NCBI GenBank assembly: GCA_003990745.1
Contig: RBNI01005816.1
Coordinates: 1-12,096 of the forward strand
DNA: 12,096 nucleotides
Reading direction: 5' to 3'
Origin: Jimgerdemannia flammicorona
Lineage: Eukaryota; Mucoromycota; Endogonomycetes; Endogonales; Endogonaceae
Shown here: positions 1-7,163 of the stretch, piece by piece
Layout: every line of letters begins with the position of its first letter
Position numbering within the stretch: position 1 is the first letter of the stretch
Made by a program: the position numbers and the translations under genes
Notes under the pieces: generated by a model
Told to the model about the DNA's origin: nothing
What the model saw: only the letters and a program-made list of their open reading frames with translations
Databases searched by the model: none

Positions 1-441
1 GGATCTCTCTGAAGAATACTCCTCTCCAGAGAGAATATCACCCCTCTATACTCATTATATATGAGTACTGCTCTATTTCCTTTCAGCAGACTGATCATTA
101 TTTCTCAGAACTGCTGAAGGATACCAATCCTATCTAGGATCTTTGTCAGCCAAACCTACTGAATACAGTTATATGCTTTCTTCTAATCCAAGAAGACTAA
201 TTTCCCATCCAGTCTATAGGCTTGAGCCCCTTCAATAATACTATACACTCAAGCCATACCATCTCTAATGAGCTGACTTCCTACAAAACCTCACTGCTCC
301 TCACCCAAGACTTGCTGGGCCACCTTCTGCAGTCTTGCCACTACCACCTTAGTGACCAACTTCCTGTCTATATCTAGAAGCATGATGGGCTGCCAGTTTC
401 TCCAGTCCTCCCTCCTACTCTTGTCCTTAAAAAGCAGTACC
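1..441 (-). pseudogene. LINE (Tad-like) ORF2 remnant, reverse transcriptase core
   Basis: This is the downstream part of a non-LTR retrotransposon ORF2, which copies element RNA at a nicked target site. Reading minus from 440, the frame gives LLFKDKSRREDWRNWQPIMLL, then DRKLVTKVVVARL, GFVGSQLIRDG, GKLVFLD-KKAYN, DRIGI and KGNRAVLI. These match the usual order of LINE RT blocks (KKGD..NWRPISLL, Q.GF..GR.I, LFLD..KAFD). The window ends just before the expected QGDPLSP and the catalytic YADD box, which are not seen. At least five in-frame stops (such as TGA after GEEQ and TAG after VFLD) and a changed KAYD-type Asp show it is dead. The frame joins exactly to the fragment at 11145-12096 once the LTR element and one copy of the duplicated GTACC are removed. 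There is no CpG in this stretch. The LINE assignment is firm; Tad-like is an inference from style and the likely fungal setting. Confidence 0.87.
437..441. repeat. Target-site duplication GTACC, left copy
   Basis: GTACC directly abuts the TG that starts the left LTR and is repeated exactly after the last base of the right LTR (11145-11149). Five base pairs is the usual duplication made by Ty3/gypsy integrases. Removing the element and one copy restores the LINE reading frame. Confidence 0.95.
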
Positions 442-799
442 TGTAAGAGGGTTGCTTTTTAGGGTAACCATTATGTAGTTCTGAAAGGGTTTTCTGGGAG
501 TTCTGGATATTCTGGAAGACCGTTTTCTTATGATCAAGATCAATTTCATATGGAGTACATCCTCTATGCTTATTGATTTCAAGATTGGGTTAACGTCTCA
601 ACTAAAGTCCTTTTTCAGACTAGTTCTAGATGTTCAGGATTTTCTGTATTTCAGGAAGTTCAAGAAACTAAGATCAGCTTAGTTGAATCAGTGTATCACT
701 GCAGACAATACCCAATTAGGAAATTTCATGATGGGGTTAGAAGTGGGACCTAATAGGAAGCAGATTTACTTAAGAGTGGTTTGTGGGTTATTAAATAAG

Positions 800-805
800 T
801 TTATT
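800..805 (-). terminator. AATAAA poly(A) signal in 3' LTR
   Basis: Minus-strand AATAAA about 125 bases downstream of the TATAAATA box at 930-937, conserved at 9430-9435 in the other LTR. The position suits the end of R, where element transcripts would be cleaved and polyadenylated. The sequence is seen; the role is inferred. Confidence 0.5.
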
Positions 806-929
806 TACTATTTATGATATTGCTATACTAGGAGTAGTTGTGTGAAGGGATATTGTGGAGAAGTATTCAGGAATGTTCTTGTGTTTCAAGTCTGTTCAAG
901 TCTGTAATTCTGAGGTCTGGGGGAGGGGA

Positions 930-937
930 TATTTATA
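930..937 (-). promoter_or_regulatory. TATA box, likely genomic RNA promoter (3' LTR copy)
   Basis: TATAAATA on the minus strand, followed by a C-rich run, and conserved at 9560-9567. It lies after the U3 reading frame, about 60-125 bases downstream of two TGAGTCA-type sites, and before the AATAAA. This is where the promoter of genomic RNA is expected. The start site would be near 900; this is inferred. Confidence 0.5.
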
Positions 938-1056
938 CTAGTAAGGGGCTATCTGGACTATACTAGATATGGATGTAGCACTAAGTGCCTTGCTGAGTCG
1001 GAATACAGTCATATAGTACAAGTGTGATCTGATATATCAAGAGATTGTCTGACTGC

Positions 1057-1063
1057 TGAGTCA
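1057..1063. promoter_or_regulatory. TGAGTCA bZIP-type site (3' LTR)
   Basis: Exact match to the AP-1/Gcn4 heptamer, conserved at 9687-9693. A partner at 994-1000 reads TGAGTCG here and TGAGTCA in the right LTR (9624-9630). Both lie upstream of the TATA box at 930-937 in the minus direction. Binding is inferred from the motif only. Confidence 0.35.
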
Positions 1064-1114
1064 GTTCACAGTTATATTATACAAGGCTAATCTAACTATA
1101 CTATGACTGCTAGG

Positions 1115-1123
1115 CTATTTATA
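1115..1123 (-). promoter_or_regulatory. Second TATA-like box just after the U3 frame (3' LTR)
   Basis: Minus-strand TATAAATAG, an excellent TATA consensus, three bases past the TAA of the U3 reading frame and conserved at 9745-9753. It is an alternative candidate for the genomic RNA promoter to the box at 930-937. The sequence alone does not decide between them. Confidence 0.4.
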
Positions 1124-1126
1124 AGT

Positions 1127-2224
1127 TTAGACACTGTCTGGGTAGTCTTCAATGATATCACCATTGATGACATCATCTCTGATGAAGTAGTCATCTAGGA
1201 AGAGTGGTTTCCAGATTACTTCTCCTTATTTGCTGAGATAATAATACATTGAGACTTTGTCACCATCCCACAGAATAGCATTGTCTATCTTATATGCTGG
1301 ATAAGGTATTGGTGGGCAAAGGAGTGGTGCATCATCTTTGCTTTCATCAGATTCACTGTCTGCATATCTTCTATAGGTTATGGTGCTATGAGTTGCAGGG
1401 TTATAGTAAGCTGGTGGCTGTGGCTCATGTCACTTATACTTGGGTGATGGAGTGGTTGGTTCGATCTCGAGGGTTGTCTGGAGGTATAGGTTGTGTTCTC
1501 CTGTCTCTTCATTGTAGTTGAAGTAATCAGGGGTAAACACAGATTGGTATTCATATCAGTGGTCATTGTCCCAATAAGTCTCATATACTATTATGAACTG
1601 TTGTAAGTTTATCGGCAAGATTGGTGGGGTGATCAGGGTTGGCAGGGATCCTTGGCTTGAGGTCATGTCAGTGTCAGAGGGATTATTGTCTTCTACTTCA
1701 TCTTCATCGAAGTGGATTATATCATAGACATCCTTCATAGTGTATCCGACTTGAGGCATTTGCAGGATATAGTTATCTGGGTGTGGAAAGGTTCTGTCTG
1801 TAGTCTGGACATACTTGAGGTACTTGTGGTTGAGTTCTTGTATCATGTCATCAATTTGGCCATAGGACAGAGTGACAACCATTTCGCTGGTGGTAACTCA
1901 GAGGTAGGGAATAAAGGTGCTGTACTCATAGAAGAGTTCTTGATGTTTGCAGGCAATGAGCTTCTAGTGTTGAGACATCTGAGTAATATCTGTATCATGG
2001 TGGTGTTCAACCATATCTTCCAGGAGACAGCCAATCTGGTAGTAGCTTGAGATTTGTCCAATTCAGTAGACCTTATTAAGTATGTTCAGGGTGTTCCATC
2101 AGGCTTCCATGAAGTAGAGGGGTGTCAGGCTATGGATATTCATGAGGGGCAGAGGAGGTGTGGCTCGGTTGACAATGGCATTCCAAATGTCAGTGCAGAT
2201 GTGGTTGTAGATCTCAGTAGTCAT
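1127..2224 (-). pseudogene. U3-encoded accessory protein ORF, 3' LTR copy (broken)
   Basis: A reading frame of 366 codons including stop, starting at ATG 2224 (MTTEIYNHI...) and ending at a TAA (1127-1129) that also exists at the same place in the other LTR. I do not recognise the family. Visible features are an acidic patch FDEDEVED near residue 172, an Asp/Ser-rich DSESDES near 289, proline-rich stretches between about 190 and 310, Tyr-rich C-terminal segments such as MYYYLSKQGE (Gln lost here) and a final DDYFIRDDV..DYPDSV. I see no signal peptide, membrane segment, zinc finger or enzyme motif. The frame is cut by about seven stops, mostly TGA where CGA is likely, for example 2099-2101. 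At that codon pair this copy has TGA TGG and the other CAA TGA, so the ancestor CGA TGG was open. A TATATATA box lies about 75 bases upstream. It overlaps no pol sequence. Function unknown; that it was a real protein is a strong inference. Confidence 0.72.
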
Positions 2225-2295
2225 ATTTGTATATGTTCAGAAGTTGTGGTTGTTGTTTGTTTTAGTTCTTTATTTCGATGCATCTTGGTGCCCAG

Positions 2296-2303
2296 TATAT
2301 ATA
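2296..2303 (-). promoter_or_regulatory. TATA-like box upstream of the U3 ORF (3' LTR)
   Basis: Minus-strand TATATATA about 72 bases before the ATG at 2224, leaving room for a start site and a short 5' leader. The core TATATA is kept at 10926-10931 in the other LTR. It could drive a separate message for the U3 frame; no expression evidence is available. Confidence 0.45.
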
Positions 2304-2363
2304 CATTTGGTCCTGATTGGTAAGATTCTGTTTGTGTGAATCTTGTGTTCTGTGACTTCATGT

Positions 2364-2401
2364 TGACTCAGCTTTGTACACTGTAACTTTGGTTTGACTC
2401 A
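2364..2401. promoter_or_regulatory. Paired TGACTCA bZIP-type sites in U3 (3' LTR)
   Basis: TGACTCA occurs at 2364-2370 and 2395-2401, each inside the 12-mer TTGACTCAGCTT, 31 bases apart. Both are intact in the right LTR (10994-11000 and 11025-11031). The motif is the consensus of Gcn4/AP-1 bZIP proteins. They sit upstream of the TATATATA box, where an enhancer would be expected. Confidence 0.42.
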
Positions 2402-2419
2402 GCTTCATGATCATGCAGG

Positions 2420-2505
2420 TGATTTTCAGATTTATTCAAAGGTTGCATGTGATTTTGGTAGCTTGTTCAGAGGGTGATGTGTGATTTCTGTAGTTTGGAA
2501 ATTGT
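2420..2505. repeat. Imperfect short repeats at the start of U3
   Basis: Three diverged units of roughly 30 bases, each built around GTGATTT followed by a CAG/TAG-TT-rich stretch (near 2420, 2450 and 2480). The corresponding region of the right LTR keeps them. Possibly duplicated regulatory elements; boundaries are approximate. Confidence 0.3.
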
Positions 2506-2515
2506 GCACTTATAA

Positions 2516-2528
2516 CTCTTCCCTTCTT
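2516..2528 (-). other. Polypurine tract
   Basis: On the minus strand, AAGAAGGGAAGAG (13 purines) lies one base before the 3' LTR. This is where the primer for plus-strand DNA synthesis must lie. It confirms that the element reads on the minus strand. Confidence 0.88.
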
Positions 2529-2724
2529 AGCTTTTGATGTCCTTGTTTGGGCCTTTCTAATTTGTTCTAGTATTGTTACACTATTTGGAAGGTCAAAAGT
2601 CTGGTAAAGTCCATTTTTTCAGAAAGTGACATGCTTGTAGTACAGTTGCCTAATACGTTGGATTCACATATTAAAGAGTTGTATATTTAATGCCATGTAT
2701 CAGAAGTGATTCTGACATCATTCA
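2529..2724 (-). other. Short region between pol and the polypurine tract
   Basis: No domain or convincing frame is seen. The last pol frame meets TAG TGA at 2722-2727, which I take as the probable end of the polyprotein. The remainder is AT-rich and is probably a 3' untranslated part of the element. Confidence 0.45.
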
Positions 2725-2946
2725 CTACTGGAGAATTTCCTCTAAGGAATCTTCTTAAATGTCTACACCTTGTTTCCCACCAGTGGTATGGGGAGAATAG
2801 GCCAGCTTTTAGTTTTGCTATTTTTCTAGAAGATCGGTATTCTTTTGTCTTGACTTGCTGAGTTCTTGATTTGGTTCATGATAATTATACTGTTCAGAAG
2901 ATAATATATGATATATACTGATAGGTGTTGGAGTATTTGGATTTCA

Positions 2947-3105
2947 TTTGTTCAAGGAATCATATTCCTGAACTAATTCAGTAGCATTCTGGAGATTGGT
3001 CTGGGGTTCTCAGGTTGCATCATGGATTGGGTAACCTTTCCATTTGACAAGGTACTCAGGGTGGTTCTTGTGTCCACATTTGTTGAGGATTTGTTCAACT
3101 TTGTA
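2947..3105 (-). pseudogene. Chromodomain at the end of integrase
   Basis: The segment reads YKVEQILNKCGHKNHPEYLV, then KWKGYP, then EP-TNLQNATELVQEY, matching the chromodomain pattern (Y.VE.IL......YLVKWKGY....TWEP..NL.....L...F). In chromoviruses this domain recognises modified histones and directs integration to heterochromatin. The Trp expected in ATWEP is a TGA stop (3010-3012), a G-to-A change on the coding strand. The aromatic residues around YLVKWKGY are kept. It lies in the frame reached after the 32-bp duplication and follows a GPF/Y-type integrase tail (IGPFEVITQVSLTSYKL). Confidence 0.9.
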
Positions 3106-3169
3106 CTCTTCTTGGTCATTAATAATAACAGGTGCAGGTGGTTTTATAGTTCAGTTTGGGAATAGTTCA

Positions 3170-4400
3170 TCATTATTTCCATTATATTGCTTGAGACATT
3201 GGACATTGAAGACTGGGTGAATCTTAATGGTATCTGATAGCACCAATTTATAGGAGGTCAGAGAGACTTGTGTAATGACTTCAAATGGTCCAATGAACTT
3301 GCTGTTCAGCTTTGTAGATGGTCTGTGCTTGAGGTTGTCAACTCGGTATCCTCAGATATCTAGTAGAACTTTTTCTCCAATATCAAAGGTTTCTTCTCGG
3401 CAGTATTGGTTAACATACTGTAACTGTTGTTCTTGAGCTTGTGATAAATTCTCAATCACAATCTGGTTTAGATTGCATATTTGGAGCAGGAATTCTTCAA
3501 TGACTTTGACTGTAAAGAGTTCATCAGTAGTTCAGATAAGTGTCAGAGGAGTGTTTGGGTTTTGTCCAGTATTGGTGAAGAATGGGGTCATTCCAAGAGA
3601 GGCTTGTTTGCTGTTATTGTAGGCAAACTTGACTACAGTGAGGTGTTCATGCCAATTATCTTGACTGCAGTGAGGTATTCATGCCAATCATCTTGTCTGT
3701 AGAAGACATAGTTCCTTAGCATTTGTTCTAGAGTCCAGTTCATTCTTTCAGTTTGGCCATCAGTTTCAGAGTAAAAGGCTGTGAATAGTGCAAGTTTTGT
3801 TCCAAGGTGTGCATGGAGGGCTTTCCAAAAATGGCTGGTGAATTTCAGGTCTCAGTCACTAACAATGATCTTAGGAAGACTATGATAGTAGAAGATATTG
3901 TTAAACAAGAGTGTGGCTATGTCTGGTACTGTTGCAGTGGTAGTAGTTGGCACAAAGTGGGCTTGTTTGCTGAGATAGTCCACAAAGACAATAATTGCAT
4001 CTTTCTCATTCTTGGTTTGGGGTAGTTGTACAATGAAGTCCATAGAGATTTGTTCCCAATTAGCAGATGGTACTGGGATAGAGTGGAGTAGATTAGGTTT
4101 TGCTAGTGTTGAGAACTTGTTTCATTGGCAGGTATCACAGGAAGTGATATAGGTCTTAAGCTAATCTGCCATGCAGGGCCAATAGAAGTTTCGAGAGATA
4201 ACTTCATAACATTTGTCAAATACTAAATATCCAGCTGTAGGGGCATCATGACATTTGAATAGGATAGTCCTTCAGAGGTCTCAGTTGTTTGGAACATACA
4301 ATCTGTCCTTGTAGTAGATAGTATTATTCTTGAGTTAGTATTGATTGTACCAGGTATGCTTGTCAGCATCATCATTGTTCAGGATTTCTTGGAGTACTTG
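3170..4400 (-). pseudogene. Integrase (HHCC, D,D35E core, GPF/Y tail)
   Basis: Integrase inserts the cDNA into host DNA. The zinc-binding part is seen as KCHDAPTAGY... to CDTCQ (about 4130-4265), with the second His apparently changed to Tyr. The core holds Asp in MDFIVQLP (4038-4040), Asp in KIIVSD (3855-3857) and Glu in DGQTERMN (3747-3749). The last two are separated by exactly 35 codons, the retroviral-type D,D35E spacing, so all three catalytic acids remain. A TGA directly follows the second Asp, where Arg is usual (VSDRD). The 32-bp duplication at 3628-3691 breaks the frame after the core. Beyond it come AYNNSKQASLGMTPF, FDIGEKVLLDI and the GPF module. It precedes the chromodomain. Confidence 0.93.
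3628..3691. repeat. 32-bp tandem duplication that shifts the integrase frame
   Basis: Units 3628-3659 and 3660-3691 match at 29 of 32 positions; all three differences are transitions. On the minus strand both encode a version of WHE-LT-VK. Removing 32 bases joins DDWHE(H/Y)LT to VVKFAYNNS as in related integrases, so the second unit is an insertion. Since 32 is not a multiple of 3, it alone would disable pol. Confidence 0.9.
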
Positions 4401-4479
4401 AGCTTCCTTATTATCAGCACATGCTGTGATAATTTGTTCCATAATGGAGTTTGTAATCAAGGTGAGGGTTTGGATAACT

Positions 4480-4860
4480 TCTTCGATTGGTGGTCTGGAG
4501 ATTGCATTGGTGACAATATTTTCCTTATCAGGGCAATACTGGATTTTATAGTCAAAGTTGGTGAGGACTTTTATCCATCTGGCTTACTTTTGAGAAAGGG
4601 TAGCCTGTGTCTTGATGTTGACTAATAACTTGTGGTCAGTCAATACAGTAAAGTGTGCTCCTTCTAGGTATGGTTGCCATTTGATCAGAGTATCTATGAT
4701 GGCTAACATTTCCTTCTCATGAGTTACGTAGTTGATTTCGGTATCATTGAACTTGTGGGAGTGATAGGCCACAGGGTATTCTTCTTGCATGAGCACTGCT
4801 CCAAGAGCTAGGTTAGAGGCATTAGTAGTAACTTTATATGGTAGGGCAGGGTTTGCCACT
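4480..4860 (-). pseudogene. RNase H domain of pol
   Basis: Removes the RNA strand during reverse transcription. The sequence shows KVTTNASNLALGAVLMQE, HKFNDTEINYVTHEKEMLAI and FTVLTDHKLLV, the usual order in Ty3/gypsy RNase H. The catalytic Asp of the first block (T-D-A-S) is Asn here (AAT at 4821-4823), a G-to-A change. The second-block Glu (HEKE) and third-block Asp (LTDHK) remain. It directly follows RT and is followed by the linker to integrase. Confidence 0.9.
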
Positions 4861-4869
4861 TGAAGTACT

Positions 4870-5830
4870 GGAGTGGTTATCAGGATATCCTTCAGTGCTT
4901 GAAAGGCGGTATCTTGCTCGGGTCCCCAATTTACAAGATTGTTGAAGTCTTTCTCTTATTTCATGGTCCAGGGCTGTTCTTCTTTTCTGCTGTGCTTGGT
5001 CATTTGGGTGAGGGCAGTAGCGATTTTGGCGAAGTTGGTAACAAATCACCTGTAATAGTTTGCTAATCCCAGGAATGACTGTAGGTCCTTCAGCTTTTTG
5101 GGTCTGGGCTAATCTTTGATTGCAGAGATTTTGCTGGAGTCCACTTTGATTCCATTTGGCATAACAATGTGTCCAAGGAATTGGATTTCTTTCAGGAGAA
5201 ATTCATACTTGCTGAGTTTTGCAAAGAGTCGGTTTTCTCAGAGTTTCAATAGTACTAGTTCAAGGTGTTCAAGATGTTCCTCCAGGGTTTTGCTGAAGAC
5301 TAAGATGTCATCAATATAGACAACAACAAATTTGTCCAGGTATAGGTACAGGATGGTATTCATCAGTGTCTGGAAGATTGCAGGAGCATTAGTTAAGTCA
5401 AAAGGTATAACTAGGAACTCGAAGTATTCATAGCAGGTTCGAAAGGCTGTCTTGTAGATGTCTTCTTCTTTCATGGCAATTTGCCAGTAACTATTTTGCA
5501 GGTCAAAAGAGCTCATGAATTGCAGATTAGTAAGCCTGTCGAATATTTCATCGAATCTGAGTAGTGGGTAACAGTTCTTGATAGTCTGTTCATTGAGGTC
5601 TCAGTAATCAATGCACATTTGTAGATCTCCTCCTTTCTTCACAACAAAGAGGACTAGTATACCATAAGGTGATATACTGGGTCTGATGAATCCTTGTTTT
5701 AGGAGTTCATCAATTTCTTTCTTGAGTGTATCAATTTCTCTTGGAGATATGTAGTAGATTGACTTGAAGGCTGGCTTGGCATCTGGAATAGTCTTGATGG
5801 CATGGTCTACTGCTCATTTGGGAGGTAGGC
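4870..5830 (-). pseudogene. Reverse transcriptase domain of pol
   Basis: Copies element RNA into DNA. Blocks in order: AVDHAIKTIPDAKPAFKSIY near 5810, EIDELLKQGFIRPSISPYG, VKKGGDLQMCIDY-DLN, SSFDLQNSYWQIAM with the first catalytic Asp, KTAF, YEFLVIPF-like block, APAIFQTLMN and VVYIDDILVFS. The active-site YIDD is at 5307-5318 and intact. The Arg of CIDYRDLN is a TGA (5601-5603); further stops lie after LVLLKL and ISAIKD. The QFLGHIV and GLANYYR blocks follow. The blocks are the Ty3/gypsy type, not copia. Confidence 0.95.
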
Positions 5831-6130
5831 CTTTCAGAAGTTTCTTTGGGAATATATCTCAGAATTTCTAGAGTAAGGGTCTAACATGGCTGTCAACTTT
5901 CAAAAAGTCTTCTTTGGAGTTCTCAGGTTCTCCTTTGGATGGGTGGATGGAGATGGCAAAGAGAGGGTATTTCTTGGCCAATTTCTTAAGCTGTAACTTG
6001 TTGATGTGGGTGATCTTTAGTCCAGAGTCACTAGAATTAAGTGGGTCCTTTTCACCTTGCAGTTTAAAGTTGTGGTGTCCTTTCTTGATGGTCAGAGAAT
6101 GGTTTATCCAATTGATCATGGGTTTTTCTT
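5831..6130 (-). pseudogene. Linker between protease and reverse transcriptase
   Basis: In the same frame as its neighbours. It reads KKGHHNFKLQGEKDPLNSSD, LKKLAKKYPLFAISI and PLL-KF-DIFPKKLLKGLPP, the last resembling the conserved lead-in to Ty3/gypsy RT (F.D.F....GLPP). Two stops fall within it. No separate domain is recognised. Confidence 0.7.
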
Positions 6131-6449
6131 GTTTTAACCATGGAGTTCCAAGGATGATTTCATTGTCTGGAAGTGGTACAATCTGGAGAGTAATATGTAC
6201 TCAATAGTCACCAATTCAGAAGAGTAGGTTGTAGACTTCCTTGCTAATAACATGTGAGGTTCTATTAGCTGTGGCAACTGCTTGAGTTTGTTGTACTGGA
6301 GAGATGAAGACCTTGAGTCTATTGGCTGTTTCTTTATTGATAAAGTTACCTGAGGCACTACTGTCTATTATAATCTTGACAGGTGCTCGGTTGACAAAAG
6401 CTTGAAGTGTAAGCAGTTTGTCTGATCCAATGGTGGTGATTTCAGTCAT
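6130..6449 (-). pseudogene. Retropepsin-type aspartic protease
   Basis: Would cleave the polyprotein. The sequence shows VKIIIDSSASGNFINKETAN, matching the (V/L)(I)DSGAS-NFI block, and EIILGTPWLKQ near 6145, matching the ILG..WL block. The catalytic Asp is present (codon 6363-6365) but the usual DSG/DTG Gly is Ser (AGT at 6357-6359), which fits a G-to-A change and would probably weaken the active-site loop. Stops occur near 6205-6215. It lies directly after the dUTPase. Confidence 0.9.
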
Positions 6450-6635
6450 AGGAGTTTTTCTTCTATTGGTTCTTCTTTGAGCCAGTTCATTGACACAAAA
6501 GAAGCAATCATCAATTATTCAGGAAGAGTATATTTCAATACTATGGGGGCATTGGCCACTTGGTATATATTTGTCTTCAATTTTCTTATAGAATTGTTCT
6601 TCCTTGCTCATGATAGGTTGGGCTGGGGCCTTGTT

Positions 6636-6995
6636 TGATGAGCTAAATCCTTTGGATCCTTGGATGGTGGGCAGTAGTTCAGGAACTTCCTTGACTATCA
6701 GGGTTGACTTGATTTTTTCGAATAGGATCTGGGCAATGCAGAAACCAATGGGAATCTTGAAGAGTGTCCAACTATGGTTTCAGATCAGAACAATAATTTT
6801 GCCTGTGTAATCTTCATCAATAACTCCTCCTTCTACTGAGAGTTCTTTCAATACTAGGCTGCTGCAACAGCATATTCTTCCAATATATCCTTCAGGAATT
6901 TGGATGCTGATTCCTGTATAGACTTGCTTGACTTCTCAGTTGGAAACTGTAGCTTCTTCAGCTGCATACAGGTTATATCCAGCTGCTTTTTGACT
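6636..6995 (-). pseudogene. dUTPase domain within Gag-Pol
   Basis: dUTPase hydrolyses dUTP to dUMP and pyrophosphate, which limits uracil in newly made cDNA. All five trimeric dUTPase motifs appear in order: motif 1 AAGYNLYAAEEATV (Asp of AGYDLY is Asn), motif 2 PEGYIGRICCCSSL, motif 3 EGGVIDEDYTGKI with the catalytic-region Asp at 6816-6818, motif 4 IGFCIAQILFEKI, and motif 5 PTIQGSKGFSSS. It is in the Gag-Pol frame between the CCHC knuckle and the protease. Two TGA stops interrupt it (after TVSN and IIVLI). Several odd residues fit transitions: Cys for Arg in motifs 2 and 4 (CGN to TGN), and Gln and Ser for Arg and Gly in motif 5. The active ancestor is inferred; the domain identity is strong. 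Confidence 0.92.
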
Positions 6996-7121
6996 TCCTT
7001 TGGTTGGGGCCTTAGCAGTTTGTCTTAACTTGACAAAGTCTAGTATTCTGGTGGTCAGATTATTGAGGTGGTGTAGAGTGGTAATAGTTGCTCATATTGC
7101 TGTTCAGGGTTTTTGGTTGAG

Positions 7122-7163
7122 GCAGGTACTGGCCATGTGTCCTGTCTTTCGGCAATAGAAGCA
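7122..7163 (-). pseudogene. Gag nucleocapsid CCHC zinc knuckle
   Basis: CFYCRKTGHMASTC is an exact C-x2-C-x4-H-x4-C zinc knuckle with all four ligands intact; it would bind element RNA. It lies in the Gag-Pol frame, followed by a TGA a few codons on and then the linker to the dUTPase. Confidence 0.95.

Larger units (their letters stand above)
442..2514 (-). repeat. Left LTR, the 3' LTR of the Ty3/gypsy element
   Basis: Direct repeat of 9072-11144 at a constant offset of 8630 bases, with both copies 2073 bp and no net indel. The ends are TGTAAG and CTTATA here; the right copy keeps CTTACA, so the original ends were the inverted repeat TGTAAG/CTTACA. In the first ~300 aligned bases I counted about 25 differences, all transitions except one (C at 661, A at 9291). 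Reading minus, it holds bZIP-type sites, a TATA-like box, a long reading frame (1127-2224), two further TATA boxes and an AATAAA. My inferred division is U3 from 2514 to about 900, R from there to about 780, and U5 to 442. In 442-799 I see no coding sequence. Over 2 kb is long for a fungal Ty3/gypsy LTR. Confidence 0.97.

Noticed and set aside
1712..2050. Plus-strand open frame conserved in both LTRs (also at 10411-10680)
   Set aside because: It is antisense to the U3 frame. Its openness follows from the sense strand: TGA, TAG and TAA there read TCA, CTA and TTA here, so the decay does not close it. It has no start or end conserved on its own account and no recognisable domain.
1127..2224. 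U3 frame as an Env-like glycoprotein
   Set aside because: There is no signal peptide, no transmembrane segment, and few Cys. Its position in U3 also argues against a conventional env, which lies between pol and the 3' LTR.
4834..5049. Minus-strand open frame overlapping the RT/RNase H boundary
   Set aside because: The conserved pol sequence (NWGPEQDTAFQALKD) is in the neighbouring frame; this is a shadow.
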